64,000 nucleotides of DNA from Fimbriimonadaceae bacterium (lineage in GTDB: Bacteria; Armatimonadota; Fimbriimonadia; Fimbriimonadales; Fimbriimonadaceae), in contig CP075364.1 in NCBI GenBank assembly GCA_019454105.1, positions 933,362-997,361 on the forward strand, written 5' to 3'. Of this stretch, positions 41,556-50,597 are shown piece by piece (within the stretch, counting starts at the first letter, position 1; every line of letters starts with the position of its first letter). The notes beneath the pieces were generated by a model. That model searched no databases, was not told the origin of the DNA, and saw only the letters and a list, made by a program, of their open reading frames with translations. The position numbers and the translations under genes are program-made.

Positions 41556-43052
41556 TCAAACAGTCGAGGCCAACCCGTACACGCCTTCGTACTTGCGCGT
41601 GATGCCGCTCAAGTAAGGTTTGGGATCCAATGGGCCACCGCAAACCCGCTGAATGAGTTCGCTCGGCGGGTATTTGCTGCCGTGCCGGTAGACCTTGTCC
41701 TGGAGCCAGCCGAGGATCGGGGCGAACTCTCCGTCGGCCATGAGCCGGTCGGTGTCGCCCAGATCGGCCTGGAGCTTCTCCCAGATCTGGTAGCTCAAGA
41801 TGTTCCCCATCGAGTACGTCGGGAAGTAACCGATCATGCCCCCGGACCAGTGGACGTCCTGGAGGCACCCGAGCGAGTCGGTCGGCGGGGTGATCCCCAA
41901 GTACTGGCGGTACTTCTCGTTCCAGACCTCGGGCAGGTCTTTGACAGCTAGCGAACCCTCCAACATGCCGCACTCGATCTCGAACCTCACCATGATGTGG
42001 AGGTTGTAGGTCACTTCGTCCGCCTCGACCCGGATGAAGCTCGGCTCCACGCGGTTGACGGCCCGGTAAAAGTCGTCGAGGCTCAAACCTGGCAAGGCCG
42101 GGAACGATCGCTTGAGCTCAGGAAGGTACCGTGACCAGAAAGCCTTGGAACGGCCGACGATGTTCTCCCAAGTCCGGCTTTGGCTCTCATGGACGCCCAG
42201 GGACACGCCGCCGGACAGAGGTGTCCGGTCCCACTCTTGAGGCGAGCCTTGCTCGTAAACGCCGTGGCCCGCTTCGTGCAGCGACCCAAAGATCGCTGAG
42301 CCGAGGAACTCCTGGTACCGGGTAGTGAGACGCACGTCGTTGACCGAGAAATTGGTGCAGAACGGGTGCGGCGCAGTGTCTTGGCGCCCACGCTTCATGT
42401 CGAAACCAATGGCCTCGACGAGCATCTCGGTGAACCGCCTTTGGGCGTCGACGTCCCAGTCACCGAAAAGGAACCTATTGTCGATCGCCGGAGCTTCCTT
42501 GATCCTTGCCACCAGGTCTACCATCGGTTGGCGGATGCCGTCGAACATCGCGTCCCATCCTTTCTTCGTCGCCCCTTCTTCGTAGAGGTCCGTCAGCGCG
42601 TCATAGATGTGATCGGTGTAGCCAAGATGCTCGGCCTCTTGCCGGTTGAGTTCGACGATTCTTTCGAGGGACGGTCGAAACTTGGCGAAGTCATTGTCGG
42701 CCCGGGCCCGAACCCAAATCTCGTGGGCCTCGCTGCTGACCCGGCTCTTCTCCTCAACCAGCGAGGCCGGAATCTTCGTGCTCTTCTCAAGCCTCCTCGA
42801 AACCACGCGCACCAAAGCCTTCTCGTCCTCGCTCGTGGCCTCCTTGGCCGCTTCCTGAGCCAGCCTCTGAGTCTCGTCGCTGACCAGAAGCTCGTGCAAG
42901 AGTCGGCTCAGAATGCTCACGTGGGCCGCGCGGGCTTCACCGGCAGCTTGCGGCATGTAAGTCTGGTGATCCCAATCCATCAGCGCCGTGGCTGCTTCAA
43001 AGGCGTTCACTTCGGCCATGCGCCGTTGCAGGGCTTCTACTTTCGGGGACAT
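41556..43052 (-). CDS. Carboxypeptidase Taq (M32 family)
   Basis: Zinc carboxypeptidase of 498 residues, the usual length. The metal site H-E-A-G-H (about residue 258) with a downstream Glu in G-V-S-L-G-V-H-E-S-Q-S-R, D-W-D-H-Q-T-Y-M-P near the N-terminus and the I-R-V-E-A-D-E-V-T-Y-N-L-H-I segment are diagnostic for M32. It removes C-terminal residues from peptides in the cytoplasm, with broad specificity except after proline in the Thermus enzyme. No clear -10 was found near ATG 43052. It is divergent from queD. Confidence 0.96.
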   Translation of the reverse strand: MSPKVEALQRRMAEVNAFEAATALMDWDHQTYMPQAAGEARAAHVSILSRLLHELLVSDETQRLAQEAAKEATSEDEKALVRVVSRRLEKSTKIPASLVEEKSRVSSEAHEIWVRARADNDFAKFRPSLERIVELNRQEAEHLGYTDHIYDALTDLYEEGATKKGWDAMFDGIRQPMVDLVARIKEAPAIDNRFLFGDWDVDAQRRFTEMLVEAIGFDMKRGRQDTAPHPFCTNFSVNDVRLTTRYQEFLGSAIFGSLHEAGHGVYEQGSPQEWDRTPLSGGVSLGVHESQSRTWENIVGRSKAFWSRYLPELKRSFPALPGLSLDDFYRAVNRVEPSFIRVEADEVTYNLHIMVRFEIECGMLEGSLAVKDLPEVWNEKYRQYLGITPPTDSLGCLQDVHWSGGMIGYFPTYSMGNILSYQIWEKLQADLGDTDRLMADGEFAPILGWLQDKVYRHGSKYPPSELIQRVCGGPLDPKPYLSGITRKYEGVYGLASTV

Positions 43053-43108
43053 GTCTTATCATGGCCCACCCCTCCCCGACGGACCAGGCCCCAAGGAATC
43101 ATCAAGGC

Positions 43109-43114
43109 CATACT
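43109..43114 (+). promoter_or_regulatory. -10-like element of queD
   Basis: CATACT, 12 bases before ATG 43127; it argues for that start over the longer open frame. Confidence 0.35.
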
Positions 43115-43126
43115 CGTGCCGCGACC

Positions 43127-43555
43127 ATGGTGACGATCAACAAGGAGTTCCGATGGGAGATGGGCCACCGCCTCCCGGGCCATCCTCTTTGCCAGAACGT
43201 TCATGGCCACTCCTATCGTTTGGTCGTCGAGGTCACGGGCGAACCCGACGAAAGCGGCATGGTCGTGGACTTCGGCGATCTTGCCGCGCTGGTCAAGCCG
43301 TTGTTGGACCAGCTCGACCATTGTTTCATGCTGGATCCTGACGACGCGGTGATGCGGGACCTCCTAGAAGCGAACGGGTTCAAAACCACCTGCGTGCCCT
43401 TCCGATCGACCGCCGAGAACATCGCCGTCTGGTTTCTGGAGCGGCTCGGGCCGAGTCTCCAAGACCGGCCGAACGTGTGTGGCGCCAGCGTCACCGTCCA
43501 CGAGACGGCCACCTCGGCCGCCACCGTTTCCTGGGCGCGTCCCTCGCCAAGCTAG
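43127..43555 (+). CDS. queD: 6-carboxytetrahydropterin synthase / 6-pyruvoyl tetrahydropterin synthase family
   Basis: Product of 142 residues. Zinc ligands lie in W-E-M-G-H-R-L and N-V-H-G-H-S-Y. V-D-F-G-D-L and L-D-H-C-F-M-L, then S-T-A-E-N-I-A-V-W with the catalytic Glu region, match the family. In bacteria it most often converts dihydroneopterin triphosphate to 6-carboxytetrahydropterin for queuosine and 7-deazapurine synthesis. No other que genes are in the window. The start at 43127 agrees with the family; 22 codons upstream are also open. Its stop shares four bases (CTAG) with that of aspA. Confidence 0.88.
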   Translation: MVTINKEFRWEMGHRLPGHPLCQNVHGHSYRLVVEVTGEPDESGMVVDFGDLAALVKPLLDQLDHCFMLDPDDAVMRDLLEANGFKTTCVPFRSTAENIAVWFLERLGPSLQDRPNVCGASVTVHETATSAATVSWARPSPS

Positions 43556-44949
43556 CGGCCAGGGATCCCGGGCTCGGTCAGCAAGGCCGGGTCAAGAGCT
43601 TTGGCCAAGGTCGCCTCGTCAAGCAGCCCCTTGTCCCGCACGACCTCAGGGATCGACTTGCCTTCCGCCAAGGCTGTCTTGACCACGTCCGCGGCCGCCT
43701 TGTAGCCGATGTGGGCGTTGAGGGCCGTGGCGAGCGAAGGCGAAGTCTCGGCGTACCGACGGCAAGTCTCCACATTCGCGGTGATGCCAAGCACGCAGTT
43801 GTCGATGTACGTATCAATAGCGTTGGTCAGGATCTGCAAGGCGAACTGGGCCGAAAATGCCATGCCCGGCATCATCACATTAAGTTCGAGTTGGCCCGCC
43901 CGAACGCAGTCGTCGATCGACTGGCACTGCCCAAGTACCTGGAACAAGACGACGTTCATGTTCTCGGCCATGCTCGGATTGACCTTGCCTGGCATGATCG
44001 AGGAGCCCGGCTGGACCGGAGGGAGCACGATCTCGGCAAGGCCGGTCAGTGGCCCAGAGCAGAGGAGCCGTAGGTCGTTCGTGATGCGCGTCAATTCGTT
44101 GCAGAACAGCCTCAACCCACCGGCCAGCGCGGCCATGCAAAACTGGCTCTGCATCGCCTCGCGCATGTCCGCCGTCGCCCGGAAGGGTAGGCCCGTGTAC
44201 TCACCGAGCTTTTCGACGGCTCGGAACCGATATTCCGGATGCGTGTTGAGGCCCGTGCCCGCCGCGCTGCCACCGATGCCGAGTTCTTCAAGCTCCCAGG
44301 CCGCTTCCGCGAGCCACCTTCGGGAGCGGCGCACAGCCACCGCGTAGGCCATGAACTCTTGTCCAAGCCGGATGGGAACGGCGTCTTGGAGGTGAGTACG
44401 GCCGCTCTTGAGGACGCCGTCGAACTCGACCGCCTTCTGGGCAAAAGCGTCGGCGAGGCGGTCGGCCTCGACCAAGAGATCCTCCAGCATCAGCCGGGCC
44501 ATGACCCTCATCGCCGTCGGGAAGGTGTCGTTCGTCGACTGACCATAGTTGACATGGTCGTTGGGGTTGACCTTCTGGTACTCGCCCTTGCTTCCGCCAA
44601 GGATCTCCTCGGCCCGGTTGGCAAGCACCTCGTTGACGTTCATGTTGAAGCTCGTCCCCGCCCCCATGTGGAACACATCGACCGGAAACTGATCGCGCAT
44701 TTGGCCGGAGAGAACCTCGTCTGCTGCCTGAACGATAGCCGACGCCTGTTCCGGGCTCAACAGGCCCAGTTCACCGTTCGCCTCGGCGCACGCCTTTTTC
44801 AGCATCACATAGGCGTCGATCATGCGCGGATGCTCGGTCAGGCCCGAAATCCTGAAAAGCTGTCGGCTTCGCTCGGCTTGGCTGCCCCAATAGGCGTCAG
44901 ATGGGACGTGGACTTCCCCCAATGAGTCCTTTTCGATCCTGGTGCTCAC
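43552..44949 (-). CDS. aspA: Aspartate ammonia-lyase (fumarase/aspartase superfamily)
   Basis: Product of 465 residues. Signature G-S-S-I-M-P-G-K-V-N-P, the opening R-I-E-K-D-S-L-G-E-V-H-V-P and V-N-P-N-D-H-V-N-Y-G-Q-S-T-N-D are present. It would release ammonia from aspartate to give fumarate. After the signature the sequence follows aspartase (A-E-N-M-N-V-V-L-F-Q-V-L-G, then A-G-Q-L-E-L-N) rather than fumarase. GTG 44949 was chosen: it begins the family match and a CACACT lies 6 bases upstream. Confidence 0.88.
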   Translation of the reverse strand: MSTRIEKDSLGEVHVPSDAYWGSQAERSRQLFRISGLTEHPRMIDAYVMLKKACAEANGELGLLSPEQASAIVQAADEVLSGQMRDQFPVDVFHMGAGTSFNMNVNEVLANRAEEILGGSKGEYQKVNPNDHVNYGQSTNDTFPTAMRVMARLMLEDLLVEADRLADAFAQKAVEFDGVLKSGRTHLQDAVPIRLGQEFMAYAVAVRRSRRWLAEAAWELEELGIGGSAAGTGLNTHPEYRFRAVEKLGEYTGLPFRATADMREAMQSQFCMAALAGGLRLFCNELTRITNDLRLLCSGPLTGLAEIVLPPVQPGSSIMPGKVNPSMAENMNVVLFQVLGQCQSIDDCVRAGQLELNVMMPGMAFSAQFALQILTNAIDTYIDNCVLGITANVETCRRYAETSPSLATALNAHIGYKAAADVVKTALAEGKSIPEVVRDKGLLDEATLAKALDPALLTEPGIPGR

Positions 44950-44955
44950 GCCCTC

Positions 44956-44961
44956 AGTGTG
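44956..44961 (-). promoter_or_regulatory. -10-like element of aspA
   Basis: CACACT on the minus strand, 6 bases before GTG 44949. Poor hexamer, matching spacing. Confidence 0.25.
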
Positions 44962-45031
44962 GCACGGAGCAGAAGCCAGGTCCTGCCAGCCGCCCGTAAT
45001 TCTGCTCGGGCCACAAGGATCCGGCCAGTGA

Positions 45032-45037
45032 TACAAT
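45032..45037 (+). promoter_or_regulatory. -10-like element of the second subtilase gene
   Basis: TACAAT, 6 bases before GTG 45044. Confidence 0.45.
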
Positions 45038-45043
45038 CGATCC

Positions 45044-46960
45044 GTGCTCGTCCTCGGCCTCGCGCTCGTCTTCGGGAGTTCTCCACAACCGTTGCGAGAG
45101 TTCCCGAACCACCCCACCCGGCTCCTCGTGAAGGGCCCGGCTCAGACCATCCTCCAGGCGAGCCGTGGACTCAAGGCGAAGGTCGTTAAGAGCCTTCCTG
45201 AGATCGGATGGACGATCGTCGAGTCCCGACCCGGAGCACTCCTCCCAACTCGGAACCTTCTTTCCCGGGTTCCGGGCGTCATCCGGGTCGATTTCGACCG
45301 GTGCTCCCGCCCGGCCTATGTTCCCAACGACCCTCTGTGGCCGCAACTGTGGCATTTTCGCACGATTAAGGCTGACCTCGCCTGGGACACTTCCAAGGGT
45401 AGCCCAGTGACAGTGGCGGTGATCGATACGGGCCTCAACCGGAATCACGAAGACCTCGCCGCCAATGTTTGGGTGAATCCTGGCGAGATCCCGAACAACG
45501 GGCTTGACGACGACAACAACGGCTACATCGACGACGTCAACGGTTGGGACTTCGCCTATAACGACAACAACGCCGATGACGTTTACGGCCACGGGACGCC
45601 ATGCGCGGGCATCGTCGCCGCCGTCCAAGACAATGGGATCGGAATGACCGGCGTCGCTCCGAGGGCCAAGATCATGGGGCTCAAGGCGTGCCTTGACGAG
45701 GGCTACCTTTACGACTCCTTCTTGATCCCCGCCTACCTCTATGCGGCCAACATGGGCGCGCGCGTCTTCTCGATGAGCTATTACAGCGACCGGGTGAGCG
45801 CGGCCGAAAAGGACGCCATGGACTATGCGGTCGGGCACGGCGTGTTGCCTGTGGCGGCTGCTGGCAACTCGGCGACGTCGATTCCTCACTACCCGGGGGG
45901 ATATCTGAACGTCCTGAGCGTGGCCGCCGTGGACAGTTCCGTCAAGCGCTCGTCTTTCTCGAACTTTGGGTCTTGGGTCGATGTGGCCGCTCCGGGAGAG
46001 GGTCTCCTTGCGACCGGCGCGAGCGGCGGTTACGTCGGCTTCGGAGGGACGAGCGGAGCCTGTCCCCACGTCGCCGGGCTCGCCGGTCTGCTCTTTGGGG
46101 CCAAACCGACCGCGACCGCGGCCGAAGTCCGGGCGGCGATCGAGGACACCTCCCAGTTGTTGAACGAGCCTCCTTTCGGCGAGTTTTCGAATTACGGGCT
46201 GGTCGATGGCGACCAAGCCCTCCGGGCGTTACTGACCACGCCGGCACCTCCCAAAGCCGCTGCAGTGAAGGCTGTCGGGCGTCTGGGCCAGAGAATCGCT
46301 CCTTCGGGAATCGACCCGTCGCGCTACATCGTCTCCCGCGTTTATGGACGGGGATTCGAGGGCCTCAGCCAACTTCGGGTGATGCAAGGCCAAGTCCAGG
46401 CGAGCCTCTTGAGCCGGGGACGGGACTGGTTCGACTATCGCCACCAAACGACGCTGCCGGGCGATGTGACGATTTGGGACGGCGACAACTTGGTGGCCAG
46501 CGTGCCGAACCCGCTGGGCTCTCGAGTGGTATGGCCATTGGCGGAGTCGGTCGTCACCGGCGACAAGTCTCAGCCGTTCTGGCAAGCCGTGGCCGACGAT
46601 GGCCTGACCCTGGACTCCAATCGGGAGGGCGATGGGGTCGTCCGCTTGACCGGCGTGTTTCGCAACGTCACTCCCGTGAGCAACGCCCAGCTTCGACTGA
46701 GGCGCCGGTACCTGCTCGCCTCGGGCACCGAAAACGTCTACCTCTACGATTGGAACAGCGGTTCTTACCCCTATGGCCAGTGGATCAAGGTCTTCACGGG
46801 GTCGTGTCCGACCAGCTTTACGACAACGACCGTGAACCTCGGCTCCAATAGCCCTTACATCGATCCCGAGGGGAGCGTCTATATGCAGGTCGAGACCACG
46901 GGCGGGGCTTCGGGTCAAGGCATCCGCCTCGACAGTTGCAGGATCCAACAGGCCCCTTAG
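45044..46960 (+). CDS. Secreted subtilisin-family (S8) serine protease, second copy
   Basis: Product of 638 residues. A very short export signal (L-V-L-G-L-A-L-V-F-G-S) precedes a propeptide-like region (about 25-100). The catalytic domain has Asp128 (V-I-D-T-G), His183 (Y-G-H-G-T-P) and Ser337 (G-G-T-S-G-A-C-P-H-V-A-G). The usual Met after the nucleophile is Gly and the His-loop reads H-G-T-P instead of H-G-T-H. It shares the acidic D-D-D-N-N-G-Y-I-D-D loop with the subtilase at 17355. The C-terminal 230 residues are beta-rich; the last part resembles secreted-protein sandwich domains. The stop shares four bases (TTAG) with feoB. Confidence 0.9.
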   Translation: MLVLGLALVFGSSPQPLREFPNHPTRLLVKGPAQTILQASRGLKAKVVKSLPEIGWTIVESRPGALLPTRNLLSRVPGVIRVDFDRCSRPAYVPNDPLWPQLWHFRTIKADLAWDTSKGSPVTVAVIDTGLNRNHEDLAANVWVNPGEIPNNGLDDDNNGYIDDVNGWDFAYNDNNADDVYGHGTPCAGIVAAVQDNGIGMTGVAPRAKIMGLKACLDEGYLYDSFLIPAYLYAANMGARVFSMSYYSDRVSAAEKDAMDYAVGHGVLPVAAAGNSATSIPHYPGGYLNVLSVAAVDSSVKRSSFSNFGSWVDVAAPGEGLLATGASGGYVGFGGTSGACPHVAGLAGLLFGAKPTATAAEVRAAIEDTSQLLNEPPFGEFSNYGLVDGDQALRALLTTPAPPKAAAVKAVGRLGQRIAPSGIDPSRYIVSRVYGRGFEGLSQLRVMQGQVQASLLSRGRDWFDYRHQTTLPGDVTIWDGDNLVASVPNPLGSRVVWPLAESVVTGDKSQPFWQAVADDGLTLDSNREGDGVVRLTGVFRNVTPVSNAQLRLRRRYLLASGTENVYLYDWNSGSYPYGQWIKVFTGSCPTSFTTTTVNLGSNSPYIDPEGSVYMQVETTGGASGQGIRLDSCRIQQAP

Positions 46961-49113
46961 ACCAACCGAATCCCGACTTGGTAAACGATGACCGCCGCGA
47001 TGTAAGCGAGCGTGGTCATGGAGACGAACGAGAACGCGGCCCATTTCCAGGAGCCGGTCTCGCGCTTGATGGTCGCGAGGGTCGCCAGGCACTGGGCGCA
47101 AAGGGCGAAGAAGACCATCAAGCTGGCGGCGCTGGCCAGCGTCAAGAGGGGGCGTCCGTCGGGCCACTTCGCCTGGGCCAGCGCGCTCCGGAGGTCAGAT
47201 GACTCCTCATCCGCGTCCCCGCCGAGGCTGAAGATGATGCCCAGGGCCGACACGACGACCTCACGGGCTGGAAACGCGGCCAGCACAGCGGTGGTGATGC
47301 GCCAATCAAATCCCGCCGGGACGAAGGCAGGCTCGATCGCCCGCCCGAACTGACCCAGGTAGGAGTCTCGAACGCGCTGGGCTTGGACGTAGTTCTCCTC
47401 TGTCCGGGCTTCTTTGAAGCTGTCCGGCTGGGACTGGTAGGCGGCTTGGTACTGAGAGTCCATCGCTTCGCTCTTCGGGAAGGAAAGCAGGGCCCAGATG
47501 ACGATCGACATGACGAAGATGATCGTGCCTGCAGTCTGGAGGAACACTTTGACCCGTGTCGTGACAGTCAGGGCCACGTCCCGCCACCGGGGCCATTGAT
47601 ACCGGGGCAGTTCGAGCACGAAGGGCAGCCGCTTCGTTTTGAAGACGCTCCGATTGAGGATCCACACCATCGGGACCGCGACGGCCAGACCGACAAAATG
47701 CATCACGAACAGCACGGCTCCCGCCACCGCCGGTCCGAACTGGGGCTCTACGAAAGCTCCGATCAAGAGGACATAGACCGGCAAACGGGCGGAGCAGCTC
47801 ATGAACGGCGCGACCAAGGCTGTCGCCATGCGGGACCTTGAGTCGGGCATGACCCGGGCCGCCATGATTCCAGGGACGGCGCAAGCGAAGGACGACAGCA
47901 AGGGGATGAAGGCCCGACCGTTCAACCCACACCAACCCAAGATACGGTCCATCAAAAAAGCAGCACGCGCCAGATAGCCGGTCCCCTCCAGGATTCCAAT
48001 GAAGCAGAAGAGGATCGCGATCTGGGGCAAAAAGACGACGACGGCGCCGATCCCCGCCAGGACTCCGTCCACGACGAGAGACTGCAAGAGCGGCGCACCG
48101 GCCAAAGCCGGGCTCACCGCGGACTGCACCGACTGGATGCCGTTCTCGATCCATCCCATGATCGGCGAAGCGAACGTGTAGATGCTCTGGAAGACCAAGT
48201 ACATCAACCCAAAAAAGATCACCAGACCAAAGAACCGGTGAGTGAGCACTCGGTCGATGGCGTCAGACACGGCCCGAACCCTGGAGTCGGATGATTGGAG
48301 CACCGCCCGTCTCACCTTTGCCGCCCAGGCATAGCGGGTCTGGGCGTCTACGGTCCGACCCTGGATCGACTCACCAAGCACCAATTGCCTTTCTTCTTGG
48401 AAGGCCCGAACGATGTCGGGATTGCCCTCAAGCTTTCGGTTCCAAGCCGATTCAGGGTTCAGCAAGGTTTCCCGAACTTCGCTCCGGTTCGCGTCGATCC
48501 CGGCCCTGGCAAGAGCGTCGTGGAGTCTGAACACCGCCTCACGGACGACTGTTGGGAACCCGAGGTCGATGTCGGGGACAGTCCGCTCGACGATGGCCCG
48601 GGCGACAGCGTCCTGGAGCTCGGAGAGTCCTTGCTTGCGATGGGCGACGACGTTCACGACCGGAACCCCGAGGCGCGCTTCGAGGGCGGCCACGTCGATC
48701 CCCGAGCGCTCGCGGGCCAGCATGTCGGTCATCGTGAGGGCGACGACCGTCGGCAAACCGGCCGCCAGCGTCTGACTGAACAGGAACAGGTTCCGCTCGA
48801 GGTTGCTGGCATCGAGGACGAAGACGATGACATCGGGCGGACGGCCCTCGGTGCCTGCCATCGCCCTGGCGGCGAGTTCCTCGTCGAGCGAGACGGGCCG
48901 CATGCTGTAAAGACCGGGAACGTCGACGACCTCGTATCGCAAGCCTTGGTGACTGTAGGTCCCTGTGACCTTTTCGACCGTGACACCGGGATAGTTGCCC
49001 ACCTTTTGGCTCATCCCTGTGAGGGCGTTGAAGAGAGTGGTCTTCCCCGAGTTCGGGTTGCCTACCAGAGCGACGCAAGCGGTCGAAGTGGGGGCTGGCT
49101 TGGTCTTAGCCAC
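46957..49113 (-). CDS. feoB: Ferrous iron transport protein B
   Basis: Fe(II) permease of 718 residues. The cytosolic G domain has G1 G-N-P-N-S-G-K-T-T, G2 Y-P-G-V-T-V-E-K and G3 D-V-P-G-L-Y-S. The membrane part has about 8 helices with the gate motifs R-A-A-F-L-M-D-R-I and C-A-V-P-G-I-M-A-A-R and M-S-C-S-A-R-L-P-V-Y. The G4 motif is T-M-T-D (127-130) where N-x-x-D is usual. Start GTG 49113 overlaps the end of feoA by 8 bases; a TTG at 49131 is the alternative. Iron import would be driven or gated by GTP binding together with FeoA. Confidence 0.95.
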   Translation of the reverse strand: MAKTKPAPTSTACVALVGNPNSGKTTLFNALTGMSQKVGNYPGVTVEKVTGTYSHQGLRYEVVDVPGLYSMRPVSLDEELAARAMAGTEGRPPDVIVFVLDASNLERNLFLFSQTLAAGLPTVVALTMTDMLARERSGIDVAALEARLGVPVVNVVAHRKQGLSELQDAVARAIVERTVPDIDLGFPTVVREAVFRLHDALARAGIDANRSEVRETLLNPESAWNRKLEGNPDIVRAFQEERQLVLGESIQGRTVDAQTRYAWAAKVRRAVLQSSDSRVRAVSDAIDRVLTHRFFGLVIFFGLMYLVFQSIYTFASPIMGWIENGIQSVQSAVSPALAGAPLLQSLVVDGVLAGIGAVVVFLPQIAILFCFIGILEGTGYLARAAFLMDRILGWCGLNGRAFIPLLSSFACAVPGIMAARVMPDSRSRMATALVAPFMSCSARLPVYVLLIGAFVEPQFGPAVAGAVLFVMHFVGLAVAVPMVWILNRSVFKTKRLPFVLELPRYQWPRWRDVALTVTTRVKVFLQTAGTIIFVMSIVIWALLSFPKSEAMDSQYQAAYQSQPDSFKEARTEENYVQAQRVRDSYLGQFGRAIEPAFVPAGFDWRITTAVLAAFPAREVVVSALGIIFSLGGDADEESSDLRSALAQAKWPDGRPLLTLASAASLMVFFALCAQCLATLATIKRETGSWKWAAFSFVSMTTLAYIAAVIVYQVGIRLV

Positions 49114-49354
49114 TGCGCTCGACCTGTTCAAAGTCCAGGCCTTGGGTCTCGCGCCGCCTGAGGCACAGCCGCGCTCCTCGAACGTCGATCTCCACTGGGT
49201 CGCCCAGAGGAGCGACCTTGACGACGCTGAACTCGGTGCCAGGCGTCAGTCCAAGGTCCAGCAACCGACAGACGTGGTCGCCGTCACCGGTGACGCAAGT
49301 GACCCGGCAAACCATTCCCCGGCAAAACTTGGGCTTCTTGGAGCTTTTGCTCAC
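49106..49354 (-). CDS. feoA: Ferrous iron transport protein A
   Basis: Cytosolic SH3-like protein of 82 residues that assists FeoB. G-D-x-D-H-V-C-R-L-L-D-L-G-L-T-P-G-T-E-F and V-A-P-L-G-D-P-V-E-I are typical. Its ATG (49354) overlaps the stop of the previous gene as ATGA, and its end overlaps feoB, so the three should be translated together. Three cysteines near the N-terminal half are unusual for so small a FeoA. Confidence 0.93.
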   Translation of the reverse strand: MSKSSKKPKFCRGMVCRVTCVTGDGDHVCRLLDLGLTPGTEFSVVKVAPLGDPVEIDVRGARLCLRRRETQGLDFEQVERSG

Positions 49355-50052
49355 CGCTTCACCTCAAAGACCTTTTCGTCAATGTCTACGCCGGTCTTCA
49401 GGTCGATCTCCCAGACACGGCTGGCCGAGACCGCCCCCGCGCCAGGAAGCTGCTTGATGGCCAGCCGCTTCAAGTCTCCTTCGGGCGTGATCCAGAGCTC
49501 CAGAGTGGCGCTGACTGCCTCTCCTGCGAATTTGCGCCACTGGCCAATGACCTTTTTAACGGTCATTCCCCCGGTCTCCGCCTCACCGACCGCTTCAAGC
49601 CCGACCCACTGGTCGCGCAACAAGGACAAATCGCGCCTGTCGGCAATGGCGACGTCCAGCATCACGTTCCTCTCCGCCAGGCTCCCAGAGGCGACCCTGT
49701 ACATGTCTCCAAGGGTCATCCCATCGGCTACAGCCTCATAGAGCCGTCCTTCGGTGTCCAGAGCGGGCCGCTCCACCGGCTTGTCATAAGCGAACCGGAT
49801 CCCGTCAGAAACCACCATGAACCGCCTTCCTTTGGCCAAGTTCACCGTCTGCAAGATCCTCAGGCGAAGAGGCCTCTCGAGGTCGAGCTCGGTCGTGATC
49901 TTGAACTTCTCGTCGCCCACCTCGACGACGGACTCCGAGCGGCCGCTGATGCGGCCTGCGCCGTGGTATTTCGAGAACATCTTGCTGACCAACTCTCCTG
50001 CCTCGGTCAAGGCGGAATCTTGGTTCAATGTGAAGAATAGCAGGCTCGTCAC
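49351..50052 (-). CDS. Predicted periplasmic LolA/DUF2092-like protein
   Basis: Product of 233 residues. The pattern of long beta-strands (Y-H-G-A-G-R-I-S-G-R, L-D-L-E-R-P-L-R-L-R-I, F-M-V-V-S-D-G-I-R-F-A-Y-D) and the C-terminal W-I-T-P-E-G-D-L-K-R-L-A-I suggest the LolA-like fold of DUF2092 proteins. The call is from pattern, not a verified match. The start GTG 50052 forms GTGA with the pduO stop; no good signal peptide follows, so localisation is uncertain. It may be tied to the iron or B12 genes on either side, but no function is known. Confidence 0.6.
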   Translation of the reverse strand: MTSLLFFTLNQDSALTEAGELVSKMFSKYHGAGRISGRSESVVEVGDEKFKITTELDLERPLRLRILQTVNLAKGRRFMVVSDGIRFAYDKPVERPALDTEGRLYEAVADGMTLGDMYRVASGSLAERNVMLDVAIADRRDLSLLRDQWVGLEAVGEAETGGMTVKKVIGQWRKFAGEAVSATLELWITPEGDLKRLAIKQLPGAGAVSASRVWEIDLKTGVDIDEKVFEVKR

Positions 50053-50597
50053 GCGCCCACTTCCTCTCGCCAAGGGACGTCTTCGATTCCCGCCGCCGCG
50101 TTCGCGCTCCTCGCGCAGACAAAGAGCCAATCTGAAAGCCGGTTCACAAACTGGAGGACGTCAGAGCGCACGGTTTGAGTTTGGTGCAGTTCGACCAAAG
50201 TCCGCTCGGCCCTCCGGCAGACCGTCCTCGCCCAGTGAAGCTGCGAGGCCAACAACGAGCCGCCTGGCAGGATGAAGTTCCTGAGTTCGGCCAAGTTCGC
50301 CGTTTGCTGGTCGATGGACGCTTCGAGCACAGCCGTCAGAGGCCCCAAATGGGCTTCTTTCTTCAAGCGGCCGTCTTCTGGACAAGCCACCTCGGCCCCG
50401 CACGCGAACAAGGCGTCTTGAACCCGCAAGAGCAAGATTGAGAGTTCGGCGTCGGCCGAAAGTCGCGTCAACCCAAGGCACGCGTTAAGCTCGTCCAATG
50501 ATCCGACCGCTTGGATCACCACGTCCGACTTGCCCACCCGCGAACCGCCGATCAGCCCCGTCGTACCATCGTCCCCGGTCTTGGTGTAGAGCCTCAC
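50049..50597 (-). CDS. pduO: Cob(I)alamin adenosyltransferase, PduO type
   Basis: Product of 182 residues that makes adenosylcobalamin from ATP and cob(I)alamin. The N-terminal T-K-T-G-D-D-G-T-T-G-L ATP-binding motif, F-I-L-P-G-G-S and A-R-T-V-C-R-R-A-E-R, and the C-terminal V-N-R-L-S-D-W-L-F are diagnostic. ATG 50597 overlaps the wecG-family stop by 4 bases and its own stop overlaps the next gene. The cofactor could serve a GlmL-linked mutase or other B12 enzymes. Confidence 0.95.
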   Translation of the reverse strand: MRLYTKTGDDGTTGLIGGSRVGKSDVVIQAVGSLDELNACLGLTRLSADAELSILLLRVQDALFACGAEVACPEDGRLKKEAHLGPLTAVLEASIDQQTANLAELRNFILPGGSLLASQLHWARTVCRRAERTLVELHQTQTVRSDVLQFVNRLSDWLFVCARSANAAAGIEDVPWREEVGA

